The notes: generated from the sequence alone by a model not told the origin. 64,000 nt of DNA from Leisingera thetidis (GCF_025857195.1 NZ_CP109788.1:186001-250000), one strand, 5' to 3'; counted from the first letter of the stretch, positions 17,624 to 26,212 are shown. A program made the numbers and translations.

Positions 17624-18483
17624 CGGATCCTCCTCCCCAGGGCGGTGGCCAGGATGACGAACAGGAGGGCGACACAGCCGACCGCGGCCATCGCCGCCAG
17701 CGACAGTGTTGCGCCCAGCGGCCAGTTGTTGGCGGGGCCGAACTGCACCTGGATGAGGTTCGCCACCATCTTGCCCTGCGAGCCGCCGACCAGCGACGGC
17801 GTCACGTAGTCGCCGACGGTCGGAATGAAGATGATCAGGCTGCCCGCGATGATGCCGGGCACAGACAGCGGCAGGGTGACCCGGCAGAAACGTTCGAGTT
17901 TCGAGCAGCCCAGATCGGTGGCCGCCTCCAGAAGCGCGCGGTCGATCTTCTGCAGCGACACATAGATCGGCAGGATCGCAAACGGCGCCCAGGCATGCGC
18001 CAGGGTCAGCACCACCGCGAATTCATTGTACAGCAGGAAGGTCAGCGGCTCGTCGATCAGCCCCAGCGAGAGCAGCGCCGAGTTCATCACCCCGTTGAAG
18101 CCCAGGATCAGTTTCCAGCTGAACACCCGCAACAGGTAGCTCGACCAGAACGGGATGGTGATCAGCAAGAGCCACAGGGTTTTCTTCCGGGTGCGGAAGG
18201 CGATGAAATAGGCAATCGGGTAGGCCAGCGCCACGGTGGCGGCGGTCACCGCGCCGGCAATGGCGATCGAGCGCAGCATCAGGTGGCGCACCAGCGGATC
18301 GGTGGCGGCCTCCAGGTAATTCGCCCAGGTCAGCGTCCTGTCCACCTCGACATAGGTCTGGGTCCAGAAGCTGTAGGCCACCAGGATGCCCAGCGGCGCC
18401 GCCACCAGCAGCCCCACATAAAGCGACGCCGGGGCGCTCAGCGCCAGGCCCTTGCCTGCTTCGGTTCTGAGAAATCCGGCCAT
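17620..18483 (-). CDS. ABC transporter permease, PotB-like
   Basis: 287-residue permease, first gene of the minus-strand importer/demethylase operon. The EAA loop reads LLEAATDLGCSKLERFCRVTL. Start 18483 (MAGFLRTEAG) has GGAG just before it; upstream in-frame residues cross the operator and are unlikely to be translated. The operator palindrome at 18525-18540 lies about 42 bp before the start. Confidence 0.9.
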   Translation of the reverse strand: MAGFLRTEAGKGLALSAPASLYVGLLVAAPLGILVAYSFWTQTYVEVDRTLTWANYLEAATDPLVRHLMLRSIAIAGAVTAATVALAYPIAYFIAFRTRKKTLWLLLITIPFWSSYLLRVFSWKLILGFNGVMNSALLSLGLIDEPLTFLLYNEFAVVLTLAHAWAPFAILPIYVSLQKIDRALLEAATDLGCSKLERFCRVTLPLSVPGIIAGSLIIFIPTVGDYVTPSLVGGSQGKMVANLIQVQFGPANNWPLGATLSLAAMAAVGCVALLFVILATALGRRIR

Positions 18484-18524
18484 GAGACTCCATTGCTGCG
18501 TGATCTGCGGGCGAGGGTTGAAAA

Positions 18525-18540
18525 ATGGACAATCGTCCAT
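18525..18540. promoter_or_regulatory. Palindromic operator 1, ATGGAC-N4-GTCCAT
   Basis: The site ATGGACAATCGTCCAT is a perfect inverted repeat with a 4-bp spacer, upstream of the PotB-like gene. The same arms recur 49 bp further on, towards the divergent TetR gene. Two copies with identical arms in a divergent promoter next to a TetR gene are strong evidence for its operator. Confidence 0.75.
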
Positions 18541-18589
18541 CTAAGATTGGCGGCTGGCGGGGCTTGCTGTCAACCGGTTTCTGAAAATA

Positions 18590-18605
18590 ATGGACAACTG
18601 TCCAT
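18590..18605. promoter_or_regulatory. Palindromic operator 2, ATGGAC-N4-GTCCAT
   Basis: The site ATGGACAACTGTCCAT has the same arms and spacing as operator 1 with a different core. It lies on the TetR side of the divergent region. A further half site TGGACA sits at 18641-18646. Probably serves autorepression of the TetR gene and cooperative control of the importer operon. Confidence 0.75.
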
Positions 18606-18726
18606 TTTTTCTGGAGAAATGTCCGGATCTGTGCCTAGATTGGACAAATGCCGCAGCTTGCCGCGCCGGCGCAAACCGCGCTACAGCACGCCCAGGCTGC
18701 AGACAGGATTGCGAACTCGGGACCAG

Positions 18727-19368
18727 ATGACCGGCAAAAGGGAACAAAACCGCGAGCAGAACCGCCTTGCCCTGATCGGCGCGGTGCTGGATTCGGTGGC
18801 GGAAAAGGGGATCTCGGAGACTTCGGTCAGCGAGATCATTCAGCGCGCGGGCCTGTCGCGCGGCATGATCCACTTGCATTTCGGCGGCAAGGACAACCTG
18901 GTGCATGCCGCCGCGCATCATTCCTCCGAAGAGTATTACGACGGGCTGGAAGCGCTGCTGCACACAGCTGGCGACAGCGCCCAGGAGCGGATCGAGATGA
19001 TTGTGCGCGGCGACCTCAGCGAGCGGGTGCTGAACCGGCGCAATGTCAGCATCTGGTATGCCTTCCGCGGCGAGGCCCGCAACCGAAAGGCCATTGCGGA
19101 ATATTCGGACACCCGCGACGGGCGGCTGCGCAACATGATACACAACGCCTTTTCCAGGATTGTGCGGGAGGCAGGAACCCCCGACCCGTCCGGCGTTGCC
19201 CGTGATGCGACCCACGGCACACTGGCGCTGCTCGAAGGCATGTGGACCGACTTCCTGCTGCATCCGGACCGGTTCGACCGGGAGGAGGCAATGCGGATCA
19301 TCTTCCGCTTCCTGGCAGCGCTGTTCCCGACGCATTTCTCGCTCGCCGGTGCTGTGCGCCCCATATAG
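18727..19368 (+). CDS. TetR family transcriptional regulator, BetI-like
   Basis: 213-residue TetR regulator. The N-terminal HTH reads LIGAVLDSVAEKGISETSVS, then EIIQRAGLSRGMIHLHFGGKDNL, which closely follows the BetI pattern (...GIISHYFGGKDGLL). The C-terminal ligand domain also resembles BetI, the choline-sensing repressor. Start 18727 has GGGA shortly upstream. It diverges from the amine importer/demethylase operon with two palindromic operators between, so it probably represses that operon until a quaternary-amine ligand is present. The true inducer may not be choline. Confidence 0.88.
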   Translation: MTGKREQNREQNRLALIGAVLDSVAEKGISETSVSEIIQRAGLSRGMIHLHFGGKDNLVHAAAHHSSEEYYDGLEALLHTAGDSAQERIEMIVRGDLSERVLNRRNVSIWYAFRGEARNRKAIAEYSDTRDGRLRNMIHNAFSRIVREAGTPDPSGVARDATHGTLALLEGMWTDFLLHPDRFDREEAMRIIFRFLAALFPTHFSLAGAVRPI

Positions 19369-19374
19369 GCAGAG

Positions 19375-19393
19375 GGGGCCGCCGGGCGGCCCC
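19375..19393. terminator. Hairpin between convergent TetR and binding-protein genes
   Basis: GGGGCCGCC and GGCGGCCCC form a 9-bp perfect stem centred on one base, in the 32-bp gap between two convergent stops. No T-tract; position suggests a bidirectional transcription block. Confidence 0.45.
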
Positions 19394-19400
19394 GTGCAGG

Positions 19401-20486
19401 TCAGATCCCCGATTTCACCTTGGTCCAGGCGCGGGTGCGCTGGCGCAGGGCCCTGGCACCCAGGCTCTTGTCCGGGAACAGGCGGGCCAGCGCGGCCGCG
19501 TCCGGGTAAACCCCCGGATCGGACCGGACTTCGGGCAGCACATGGGCATCCGCGGCCGCATTTGCATTGGCAAAAAAGACGGTGTTGGAGACCTCGGCAA
19601 TCACCTCAGGCCGCAGCATATAGTCGATGAAGTCATAGGCCTGGTCCTTGTTGGGGGCGTCTTCCGGGATCGCCATCAGATCGATCCACATCAGCGTACC
19701 CTCCCTGGGAATGGCATAGCGGATTTCGACGCCGTTGTCCGCCTCCAGCGCGCGGGCCTGGGCGATGCCGGCATCGCCGGAATACATCACCGCCAGGCAG
19801 ACATTGCCCGCGGGCAGATCGGTGGAGGGCTTTTGGTTGTTGAAATAACGGATGTTTTCTGCCGCCCCGGCCAGCAGGTCCTGCGCCTGGGTGATCTCTG
19901 CCTGGTCCTCGGAATAGGGGTCAAGCCCAAGGTAGTTCAGGGTGACCGACAGCATCTCGACCGGCGAATCCAGCACTCCCACACCACAGTCCTTGAGCTT
20001 GGAGGCGTAATCCGGGTTGAACAGCAGGTCCCAGCTGTCGACGGGCAGATCCCCCAGCCGCTCGGTGACCAGCGCCGGATTGTAGGCGATGCCGATGGTG
20101 CCCCAGGTGTAAGGCACCCCCAGCCCGCGCCCGCCCGGGATCTTGTCGAGCGACGCCAGGATGTCCGGGCGCAGGTTGCCGTAATTCTTGAGCCGCGCGG
20201 TGTCGATCGGGTGCAGCGCGCCGGCCTGCAACTGGCGCTCGGCGTTGGAGGCGGCGGGGAAAACCACATCATAGCCTGAGCCGCCCGCCAGCATTTTGGT
20301 TTCCAGAACCTCGTTGCTGTCGAAATAGTCCAGCGTCACCTTGGTGCCGCTGGCGGCCTCATAGCCGGAGATGGTGGTGCCGCCGAAATAATCCGCCCAG
20401 TTGTAGATGGCGAGCTCTCCGGCGGCTGCGGGTGCCGCCAGGGCGGCGGCCAGCAGAGCAGCCGGCGCGAGGGTGTTATTGAACAT
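19401..20486 (-). CDS. ABC transporter substrate-binding protein, putrescine/spermidine type (PotF-like)
   Basis: 361-residue periplasmic binding protein: signal peptide MFNNTLAPAALLAAALAA...A, then GELAIYNWADYFGGTTISGYEAASG, the classic opening of polyamine receptors. Start 20486 is backed by GGGAGGA. It is separate from the PotABCD-like set at 14.6-18.5 kb and has no permease or ATPase beside it. It is cotranscribed with the agmatinase-family gene (25-bp gap), which suggests uptake of agmatine, a guanidino compound or a polyamine using shared membrane components. Confidence 0.88.
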   Translation of the reverse strand: MFNNTLAPAALLAAALAAPAAAGELAIYNWADYFGGTTISGYEAASGTKVTLDYFDSNEVLETKMLAGGSGYDVVFPAASNAERQLQAGALHPIDTARLKNYGNLRPDILASLDKIPGGRGLGVPYTWGTIGIAYNPALVTERLGDLPVDSWDLLFNPDYASKLKDCGVGVLDSPVEMLSVTLNYLGLDPYSEDQAEITQAQDLLAGAAENIRYFNNQKPSTDLPAGNVCLAVMYSGDAGIAQARALEADNGVEIRYAIPREGTLMWIDLMAIPEDAPNKDQAYDFIDYMLRPEVIAEVSNTVFFANANAAADAHVLPEVRSDPGVYPDAAALARLFPDKSLGARALRQRTRAWTKVKSGI

Positions 20487-20511
20487 TTTATCCTCCCTGT
20501 TTCGCACTGCC

Positions 20512-21483
20512 TCAGCGCTGGCCGGAGGGACCGGCCGCGTAGAGGCAGAGCAGATCGTTGGCGATGGTGGCTGCCGCAATGGCGGTGATTTCCGAGATGT
20601 CATAGGCTGGCGCGACCTCAACCACATCCATGCCCACCACATCGATGCCCGCCAGCCCGCGGATGATCTCCTGCGCCTGATAGGGGCTGAGGCCGCCAAT
20701 CACCGGCGTGCCGGTGCCGGGGGCGGAGGCGGGCTCCAGCGCGTCGATGTCGAAGGTGACGTAGGTCTTGCGGTCCCCGACGATGGAGCGGACTTTCTCC
20801 GCCACCGCCTCGGGGCCGGTTTTCTGCACCTCGATGGCGTCGATGATGTTCATGCCCATCGGGTCGGGATTGTGGGTGCGGATGCCGATCTGGACCGAGC
20901 GGGCCGGGTCCACCAGCCCTTCGCGGATGGCGTGCCACAGCATGGTGCCGTGGTCGATGCGGCCTTCCTCATCGGCCCAGGTGTCGGAATGGGCGTCGAA
21001 CTGGATCAGGCTGAGGGGGCCATGCTTTTCCACATGCGCCTTCAGCAGCGGATAGGTGATGAAGTGGTCGCCGCCGATCGACAGCAGCGCGGTATCTGTC
21101 TCCAGCACATCGCGGGCGGCCTGGGCGATCTGCCCCGGCACCTTGTGGGGGTAGCCATAATCGAACTCGCAATCGCCGTAATCAACCACCCGCAGCGCCT
21201 CATAGGGGTCAGCTTCCCAGGGCCAGGGCTTGGACCAGGAGATATGGCTGGAGCCCGACCGCACCGCGCGGGGACCGAGCCGAGTGCCGGAGCGGCTGGA
21301 GACCGACAGGTCGAAGGGCACGCCCATCACCGCCACATCGGCGCCGCTCAGTCCGCGGGTATAGCGGCGGCGCATGAAGCTGAGCGCGCCGGCATAGCTG
21401 GCCTCGGCAATCACCCCGCGGTCGGTTGCGCGGGTAAAGGCCAGGTCGCCCTGCACGGGGTTCACACTGGAGGTATCGGTCAT
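20512..21483 (-). CDS. speB: Agmatinase family ureohydrolase
   Basis: 323-residue manganese ureohydrolase. The metal-site motifs are present in order: GGDHF, DAHSDTW and FDIDALEPA, followed by PGTGTPVIGGL. Agmatinase converts agmatine to putrescine plus urea. Related members act on guanidinobutyrate, guanidinopropionate or other guanidino acids, and sequence alone does not settle which. First gene of a two-gene minus-strand operon with the polyamine-type binding protein, diverging from a LuxR regulator. Confidence 0.85.
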   Translation of the reverse strand: MTDTSSVNPVQGDLAFTRATDRGVIAEASYAGALSFMRRRYTRGLSGADVAVMGVPFDLSVSSRSGTRLGPRAVRSGSSHISWSKPWPWEADPYEALRVVDYGDCEFDYGYPHKVPGQIAQAARDVLETDTALLSIGGDHFITYPLLKAHVEKHGPLSLIQFDAHSDTWADEEGRIDHGTMLWHAIREGLVDPARSVQIGIRTHNPDPMGMNIIDAIEVQKTGPEAVAEKVRSIVGDRKTYVTFDIDALEPASAPGTGTPVIGGLSPYQAQEIIRGLAGIDVVGMDVVEVAPAYDISEITAIAAATIANDLLCLYAAGPSGQR

Positions 21484-21518
21484 CTGGGGCTCCGTAGGGT
21501 TGGAAATTTGCTTTGGCC

Positions 21519-21555
21519 CCCAGTTTGAAATCCGCGCTTATGCCGGTAAACTGGG
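21519..21555. promoter_or_regulatory. Inverted repeat in the agmatinase / LuxR divergent promoter
   Basis: CCCAGTTT (21519-21526) and AAACTGGG (21548-21555) are perfect 8-bp arms separated by 21 bp in the 99-bp gap between the divergent genes. Candidate operator for the LuxR-family protein. Confidence 0.35.
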
Positions 21556-21582
21556 CAAAGGATATATATCTATAGGTATAGT

Positions 21583-22383
21583 ATGCACACGGAGACCCAA
21601 TTCCCTCCGCTGCCCGGCCCGTGGGCGGATGCCATGGCGGCGCTGGCAGAGATGATCGGTACCGAGCGCTTCCCCGGCGCCCTGCGGCAGATCCTGCGCC
21701 AATGCTGCAATTTCGATTCGATGATCATTTCGCGTTACGAGGGCGCGCGGCCGCCGGTGTCGCTGTATCAGGACCTCGATGAGCTGCAGGCGGCCATCAC
21801 GGTGGAGTTCTACGCCAGCGGCCCCTATCTGCTGGACCCGCTCTATCAGGCCTGCCGCAACGGCTGCACGCCGGGCGCCTACCGGCTGATGGACCTGGCG
21901 CCGGAGGCCTTCTACCGCTCGGAATACTACCGCGCCTTTTACCGCAAGATCAGCATCAGCGACGAGATCGGCGTGCTGCTGCAAGACGGGGCAGAGAGCT
22001 GGTTCATCGTTTCGCTCGCCCGGTTTGCCCGCCAGCAGCGGTTCGAAGCGGCGGACACGGACCGGTTGAATGCGGTGTTCGGCGTGATTTCCGCCGCCAT
22101 CCGGCGGCAATGGGGGCAGGCGGAAGCGGCCGCGCAAGGGTTCCAGCAGGCCGGCTGGGAAGACCGGATGCAGACTTTCGGCACCGGCGTGCTCAGCCCG
22201 CGCGAGCGGGAGGTGGTGCAGCTGATCCTGCAAGGCCATTCGACACCCTCTGCCGCGGCCTATCTGGGCATTGCCGAGGGCACGGTGAAGGTGCACCGGC
22301 ACCACGCCTATTCCAAGCTGGGGATCGCGTCGCAGGCAGAGCTGTTTTCCCTGGCCACCCGGCATCTCGCTGGCGCCGTGTAG
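21583..22383 (+). CDS. LuxR family transcriptional regulator (C-terminal HTH)
   Basis: 266-residue regulator. The C-terminal LuxR helix-turn-helix is clear (LSPREREVVQLILQGHSTPS, then AAYLGIAEGTVKVHRHHAYSKLGI, about residues 204-250). The first 190 residues form a sensory region that I do not match to an autoinducer-binding or response-regulator receiver domain. Diverges from the agmatinase / polyamine receptor operon, its likely target. No acyl-homoserine-lactone synthase is nearby. Confidence 0.87.
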   Translation: MHTETQFPPLPGPWADAMAALAEMIGTERFPGALRQILRQCCNFDSMIISRYEGARPPVSLYQDLDELQAAITVEFYASGPYLLDPLYQACRNGCTPGAYRLMDLAPEAFYRSEYYRAFYRKISISDEIGVLLQDGAESWFIVSLARFARQQRFEAADTDRLNAVFGVISAAIRRQWGQAEAAAQGFQQAGWEDRMQTFGTGVLSPREREVVQLILQGHSTPSAAAYLGIAEGTVKVHRHHAYSKLGIASQAELFSLATRHLAGAV

Positions 22384-22757
22384 CGCCGGAAGCGAGCCGG
22401 GCACCGGTTCCGGTCTGCGGCTTGCTGGGGTCCAGCTGCAAGGTTGCAGTGTCTCTGCCATGCCCGCGAAATCCGGTCAAAAGCTCACTCAAAAATCCGG
22501 GAATTCACACAGAATTGCAAAAATTTCAGCGAAGTAACGGTCAAAAATCAACTTTACTGTTGACCAAACCCACAGTTTCGAGAATTTTGACCAGCAAGTT
22601 GGGATTCGCGGATGGGCCGGGCGGCCCCGGCAATCCGCCAAGGCAGAGAGCCTGCTGGAGGTGGCGCAGCGCTTTGGCAGCATCGGAACCGCATCCGGAC
22701 CAGCCATCCGCCGCTCAGCTGCCAGGGCAAGAAACTATTGGGATGGAACCTGAACCG
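22384..22757. other. 374-bp intergenic region with repeated GGTCAA motifs
   Basis: No supported gene. An AT-rich portion (22470-22600) carries GGTCAAAA at 22475 and 22539 and the reverse motif TTGACC at 22560 and 22587. The 22539/22560 pair forms an inverted repeat. Probably the promoter region of the phosphatase / phosphate transporter pair. Confidence 0.45.
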
Positions 22758-23531
22758 ATGCAGAAGACACTGGATTACACCGAACACGCGGTCCGGGTAG
22801 CAGAAATCGCCGCCGAGGCTGCCCGCGGCTATTTCCGCGGGCGTCTGGGGGTCGAGTTCAAGGAAGACGAGAGCCCCGTCACCCAAGCCGACAAGGGAGT
22901 GGAAGCAAAGGTACGCGCCTATCTGGAGCACCATTTCCCGGATCATGGCATCTTTGGCGAAGAGCACGGCTTTGACGGTGCTGACCGGGAGGATGTCTGG
23001 ATCATCGATCCGATCGACGGCACCCGCTCCTTTCTGTCCGGCCATCCGCTGTTCGGCTTTCTGCTGGGCTACCTGAAAGGCGGCCTTCCCCAGCTTGGTG
23101 TGATCGGTATGCCGGCCCTCGGGGAGACCTTCCTGGGCGTGCGCGGCCAAGGTGCGACGCTGAACGGCACGCCTGTCCATGTCTCGAGCCAGACCCGGCT
23201 GCAGCAGTCGGTCCTGTTCGTGAACGAAGGCGACAAGATCCACCGCGATTGCCCGCAGCTGTTCGAGCGGCTGATGCATTCCGGCCAGACCCGCCGATTT
23301 GCCTACGACTGTTACCCGCACGCGCTGCTGGCGGCGGGGCATGTGGATGCCGTGATCGACTATGACTTGCAGCCGTATGACTACCTGCCGGTTCTGGCGG
23401 TGGTCGAGGCGGCAGGCGGGGTGATGACGGATTGGGATGGCGCGCCGCTGGGGCTGGACTCCGATGGCCGGGTGATTTCAGCGGCCACACCGGAACTGCA
23501 CGCCGACATGCTGGCATTGATCAAGGGGTGA
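22758..23531 (+). CDS. Inositol monophosphatase family protein (histidinol-phosphatase-like)
   Basis: 257-residue Mg/Li-sensitive phosphatase fold. Metal ligands are visible as GEEHG (Glu68/69) and WIIDPIDGTRSF (Asp84, Asp87), with the distal Asp in YDLQPYDYLPVLAVVEAAGG. GTRSFLSGHPLFGFLLGY resembles the HisN-type histidinol phosphatase subgroup. Other family members dephosphorylate inositol phosphate or 3'-phosphoadenosine phosphates. Start 22758 has GGA 9 nt upstream; 22743 would add five residues. The Na/Pi cotransporter gene follows 3 bp later, so a link between phosphate release and transport is possible. Confidence 0.84.
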   Translation: MQKTLDYTEHAVRVAEIAAEAARGYFRGRLGVEFKEDESPVTQADKGVEAKVRAYLEHHFPDHGIFGEEHGFDGADREDVWIIDPIDGTRSFLSGHPLFGFLLGYLKGGLPQLGVIGMPALGETFLGVRGQGATLNGTPVHVSSQTRLQQSVLFVNEGDKIHRDCPQLFERLMHSGQTRRFAYDCYPHALLAAGHVDAVIDYDLQPYDYLPVLAVVEAAGGVMTDWDGAPLGLDSDGRVISAATPELHADMLALIKG

Positions 23532-23534
23532 CGG

Positions 23535-25229
23535 ATGGCAATTCTAACGCTCCTGATCAGCCTGGCAGGTGCCACGATGCTGCTGCTTTACGCGGTGCGG
23601 ATGGTGCGGACCGGGATCGAGCGCAGCTATGGCGCCTCGTTCCAGCGGCTGCTGACGGGCCGCCGAAGCCATCTGCAGGCAGGCCTCATGGGGCTGATCC
23701 TGGCCATCGTGCTGCAAAGCTCGGCGGCGGTGGCGCTGCTGACCTCCGGCTTTGCCGCCAGCGGCTACCTGGCGTTTCCCACCGGGCTGGCGATCGTGCT
23801 GGGCGGCGATCTGGGCTCGGCGCTGATCATCCAGATCCTGTCGTTCAAGCTCGACTGGCTGGTGCCGGTGCTGCTGGCGGCGGGCGGCTACCTGTTTGTC
23901 AAGACCGAGGCCAAGAAGGCGCGCCAGCTGGGGCGGATCCTGATGGGAATTGCCTTCATATTGATTTCGCTCAGGTTTCTGCGCGAGGCAATGGACCCGA
24001 TCCGCGACAGCGCCTTCCTGCCGGCCGTCGCAGGCTACCTGGCGCGCGATTATGTCACCGCCTTCCTGGTCGGCGGCGCGCTGGCCTTTGTGATGCATTC
24101 CTCGGTGGCGGCGATCCTGATGTGCGTGACGCTGGTGCAGATCGGCGCGATCCCCTTTGCCGCCGGGCTGTCGCTGGTGCTGGGGGCGAATTTCGGCTCC
24201 GCCTTCATTCCGGTCTGGCTGAGCCGCGGCATGGATCTGAAGGCGCGGCGGATCCCTTATGCCAACCTTGCGCTGCGCGGAACCTGGGCGGTGCTCTGCC
24301 TGTTCGGCGCCAATCTGGCGCTGCGCCAGGGACTGCTGGGCGATCCGCAGGGCGGGCAGATGCTGGTCAACGCGCATCTCGCCTTCAACGCATCCCTCCT
24401 GGCGCTGGCGCTGCCGCTCTGCACGCCATTGGCACCGCTGTTTGAACGGCTGCTGCCGCAGCCGCCGGCGCCGGGAACGGCGGCGCTGCCGGGCCGGCCG
24501 GTCAGCGCACTGGATGCGGACACGTCCGGCCCTCCGGCGCAGGCGCTGTTCAGCCTCAAACGCGAACTCCTGCGGATGAGTGACCTTGTCGAGACCATGT
24601 TCCAGCCCGCCCTGGAGCTCTACCGGTCAGGCGGCAAGGACGAGATCAAGGCGGTTCAGAGCGTTGATGAAGAGGTCAACGCCTGCCTGTCCGGCATCCG
24701 TAAATTTGTCGCAGACCGTCCGGCGGAAGACATCGGCAAGGACACTGCCGACCAGATGCAAGGCCTGATGGAATATGCCATCCGGCTGGAAACCGCAGGT
24801 GATGTGGTGGCCAAGCGTCTTGCCGCTCTGGCCGGGGAGAAGCGCAAGAAAGGTGCCGCCTTCTCCAACGAGGGCTGGGGAGAGCTGGTGCAGATGCATG
24901 AAAACATCCTGGCCAATCTGAAACTGGCCAAAAACGTGCTGGTCTCGGACGACCTGGAAAGCGCCCGTCTGCTGAGCCTGGAAAAGAGCGAGATCAAGCG
25001 GGCCGAGAGCGACAGCCGCAAACGCCATCTGCGGCGGCTGCAGCACGGGGCGGCGGACAGTTTTGAGACCAGCGACATCCATCTGGAAACGCTGCGCGCC
25101 TTGCGGGAGTTCAACAGCCATATCGCGGCGGTGGCCTACCCGATCCTGTACCGGCATGGCCAGCTGCTGGAAACCCGCCTGATTGAGGACATGCCGAAAC
25201 GGACGGGCACCGCGCTTGTGGAAAACTGA
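23535..25229 (+). CDS. Na/Pi cotransporter family protein with PhoU-like C-terminal domain
   Basis: 564-residue membrane protein. Two Na/Pi-cotransporter repeats fill the first 310 residues and hold the QSSAAVALL and HSSVAAILM motifs characteristic of this family. Residues about 335-530 are a helical PhoU-like cytoplasmic domain rich in charged residues. Predicted to move inorganic phosphate with sodium, in an orientation that is debated for bacterial members. It begins 3 bp after the phosphatase stop. Confidence 0.9.
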   Translation: MAILTLLISLAGATMLLLYAVRMVRTGIERSYGASFQRLLTGRRSHLQAGLMGLILAIVLQSSAAVALLTSGFAASGYLAFPTGLAIVLGGDLGSALIIQILSFKLDWLVPVLLAAGGYLFVKTEAKKARQLGRILMGIAFILISLRFLREAMDPIRDSAFLPAVAGYLARDYVTAFLVGGALAFVMHSSVAAILMCVTLVQIGAIPFAAGLSLVLGANFGSAFIPVWLSRGMDLKARRIPYANLALRGTWAVLCLFGANLALRQGLLGDPQGGQMLVNAHLAFNASLLALALPLCTPLAPLFERLLPQPPAPGTAALPGRPVSALDADTSGPPAQALFSLKRELLRMSDLVETMFQPALELYRSGGKDEIKAVQSVDEEVNACLSGIRKFVADRPAEDIGKDTADQMQGLMEYAIRLETAGDVVAKRLAALAGEKRKKGAAFSNEGWGELVQMHENILANLKLAKNVLVSDDLESARLLSLEKSEIKRAESDSRKRHLRRLQHGAADSFETSDIHLETLRALREFNSHIAAVAYPILYRHGQLLETRLIEDMPKRTGTALVEN

Positions 25230-25280
25230 CGCAGGACAGCGCCCCAAGTGCCGACTTTTGCGCCAGGGTACCGGCTGGGC

Positions 25281-26084
25281 TCAGAACAGGAAACTGCCGG
25301 ATGTTTCCGGCAGATCTTCCTTGGCCGGGGTTTCCAGGTAATTTCTGACGGTCGGGTCGATCCGCGGGCTGCGCACCGGGTAGACACCGCAGGCGGCAAT
25401 CGCTTCGCGCGCCGAGACCCGCTCATCCAGCCGTTTCCAGATCGTCCGCGCCGCATAGGGACGCGGGAACGGCCGCCACGCCACCCCCATGGTCATCCCC
25501 CGCAGGTATTTCAGCTGCTGGCGGTGGGCGGAAAACAGAATGGTCTGCGCCACGCTGCCTTCGCGGGCGCGCTCGTGCTCGGTGATGAACAGCCGGTTGC
25601 CGCGCAGCGTCACCAGCCCCTGGTAGCGCGAGATCTGCCGGATGCTCTGCTCCGGATCATGGGCAATTTCCAGGTTGCGCGACAGGATCAGCCCGTCCTT
25701 TTCGGTGAACCGTGCCAGCGCGCAGAAGATCCCCTCTCCCCAGGAAGGCGTGTGGAAATAAGCGTGGTAGAAGCCGAGATAGCGTTTCAGATTGCGCTGC
25801 TGGCCGCGGAAAGGGGCCAGAAACTGTTCGCCCGGACTGTGCTGCACCGGTCCTGCCGCTTCGGCCAGCCGGGTTTCGAACTCTGCACTGGCGGCAAACA
25901 GCTGCGCTTCCGGGAGTGCAAAATAGCGCGCAATGCGGCGCAGGTTGTGCGCCGCGGGCAGGCTGCTGCCATTGAGGTAGCGGTTGAATTGCTGGCGGTT
26001 GATTCCGATCTCGCGGCAGATCTGCGCGATGCTGCCATGCTCGGCGCAGAGCGAGCGCAGGTTTTCTGAAAAATTATCGGGCAA
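25281..26084 (-). CDS. XRE-type helix-turn-helix transcriptional regulator
   Basis: 267-residue protein. An N-terminal lambda-repressor-like HTH is evident (ENLRSLCAEHGSIAQICREI, then GINRQQFNRYLNGSSLPAAH, residues about 7-46). The rest is an effector or uncharacterised domain with many aromatic residues (YLGFYHAYFHTPSW) that I do not assign to a named family. It diverges from the CocE-like / dipeptide importer operon, which it probably controls. Confidence 0.85.
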   Translation of the reverse strand: MPDNFSENLRSLCAEHGSIAQICREIGINRQQFNRYLNGSSLPAAHNLRRIARYFALPEAQLFAASAEFETRLAEAAGPVQHSPGEQFLAPFRGQQRNLKRYLGFYHAYFHTPSWGEGIFCALARFTEKDGLILSRNLEIAHDPEQSIRQISRYQGLVTLRGNRLFITEHERAREGSVAQTILFSAHRQQLKYLRGMTMGVAWRPFPRPYAARTIWKRLDERVSAREAIAACGVYPVRSPRIDPTVRNYLETPAKEDLPETSGSFLF

Positions 26085-26113
26085 TGGCCGGATTCCTTCG
26101 CTTTCTGACGCGG

Positions 26114-26158
26114 GTTCAGATCATATAACGTCAGTTCGCGCATGTTCGCACAGTTCCG
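26114..26158. promoter_or_regulatory. Helically phased GTTC repeats in a divergent promoter
   Basis: GTTC occurs at 26114, 26134, 26144 and 26153, close to 10-bp spacing, with the longer GTTCGC at 26134 and 26144. It lies between the XRE-type regulator and the CocE-like gene. Candidate cooperative binding array; chance is not excluded. Confidence 0.3.
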
Positions 26159-26212
26159 TATTTGGGAAAACCGGGTTTTCTGGAGGCATTGACACCCTGC
26201 CCAGAGACCGCA

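Noticed and set aside
15705..17675. A 656-residue open frame that seems to fuse a permease-like part to the ATPase
   Set aside because: The first part is the out-of-frame shadow of the PotC-like permease gene, which is itself complete in another frame; the ATPase has its own start with a ribosome site.
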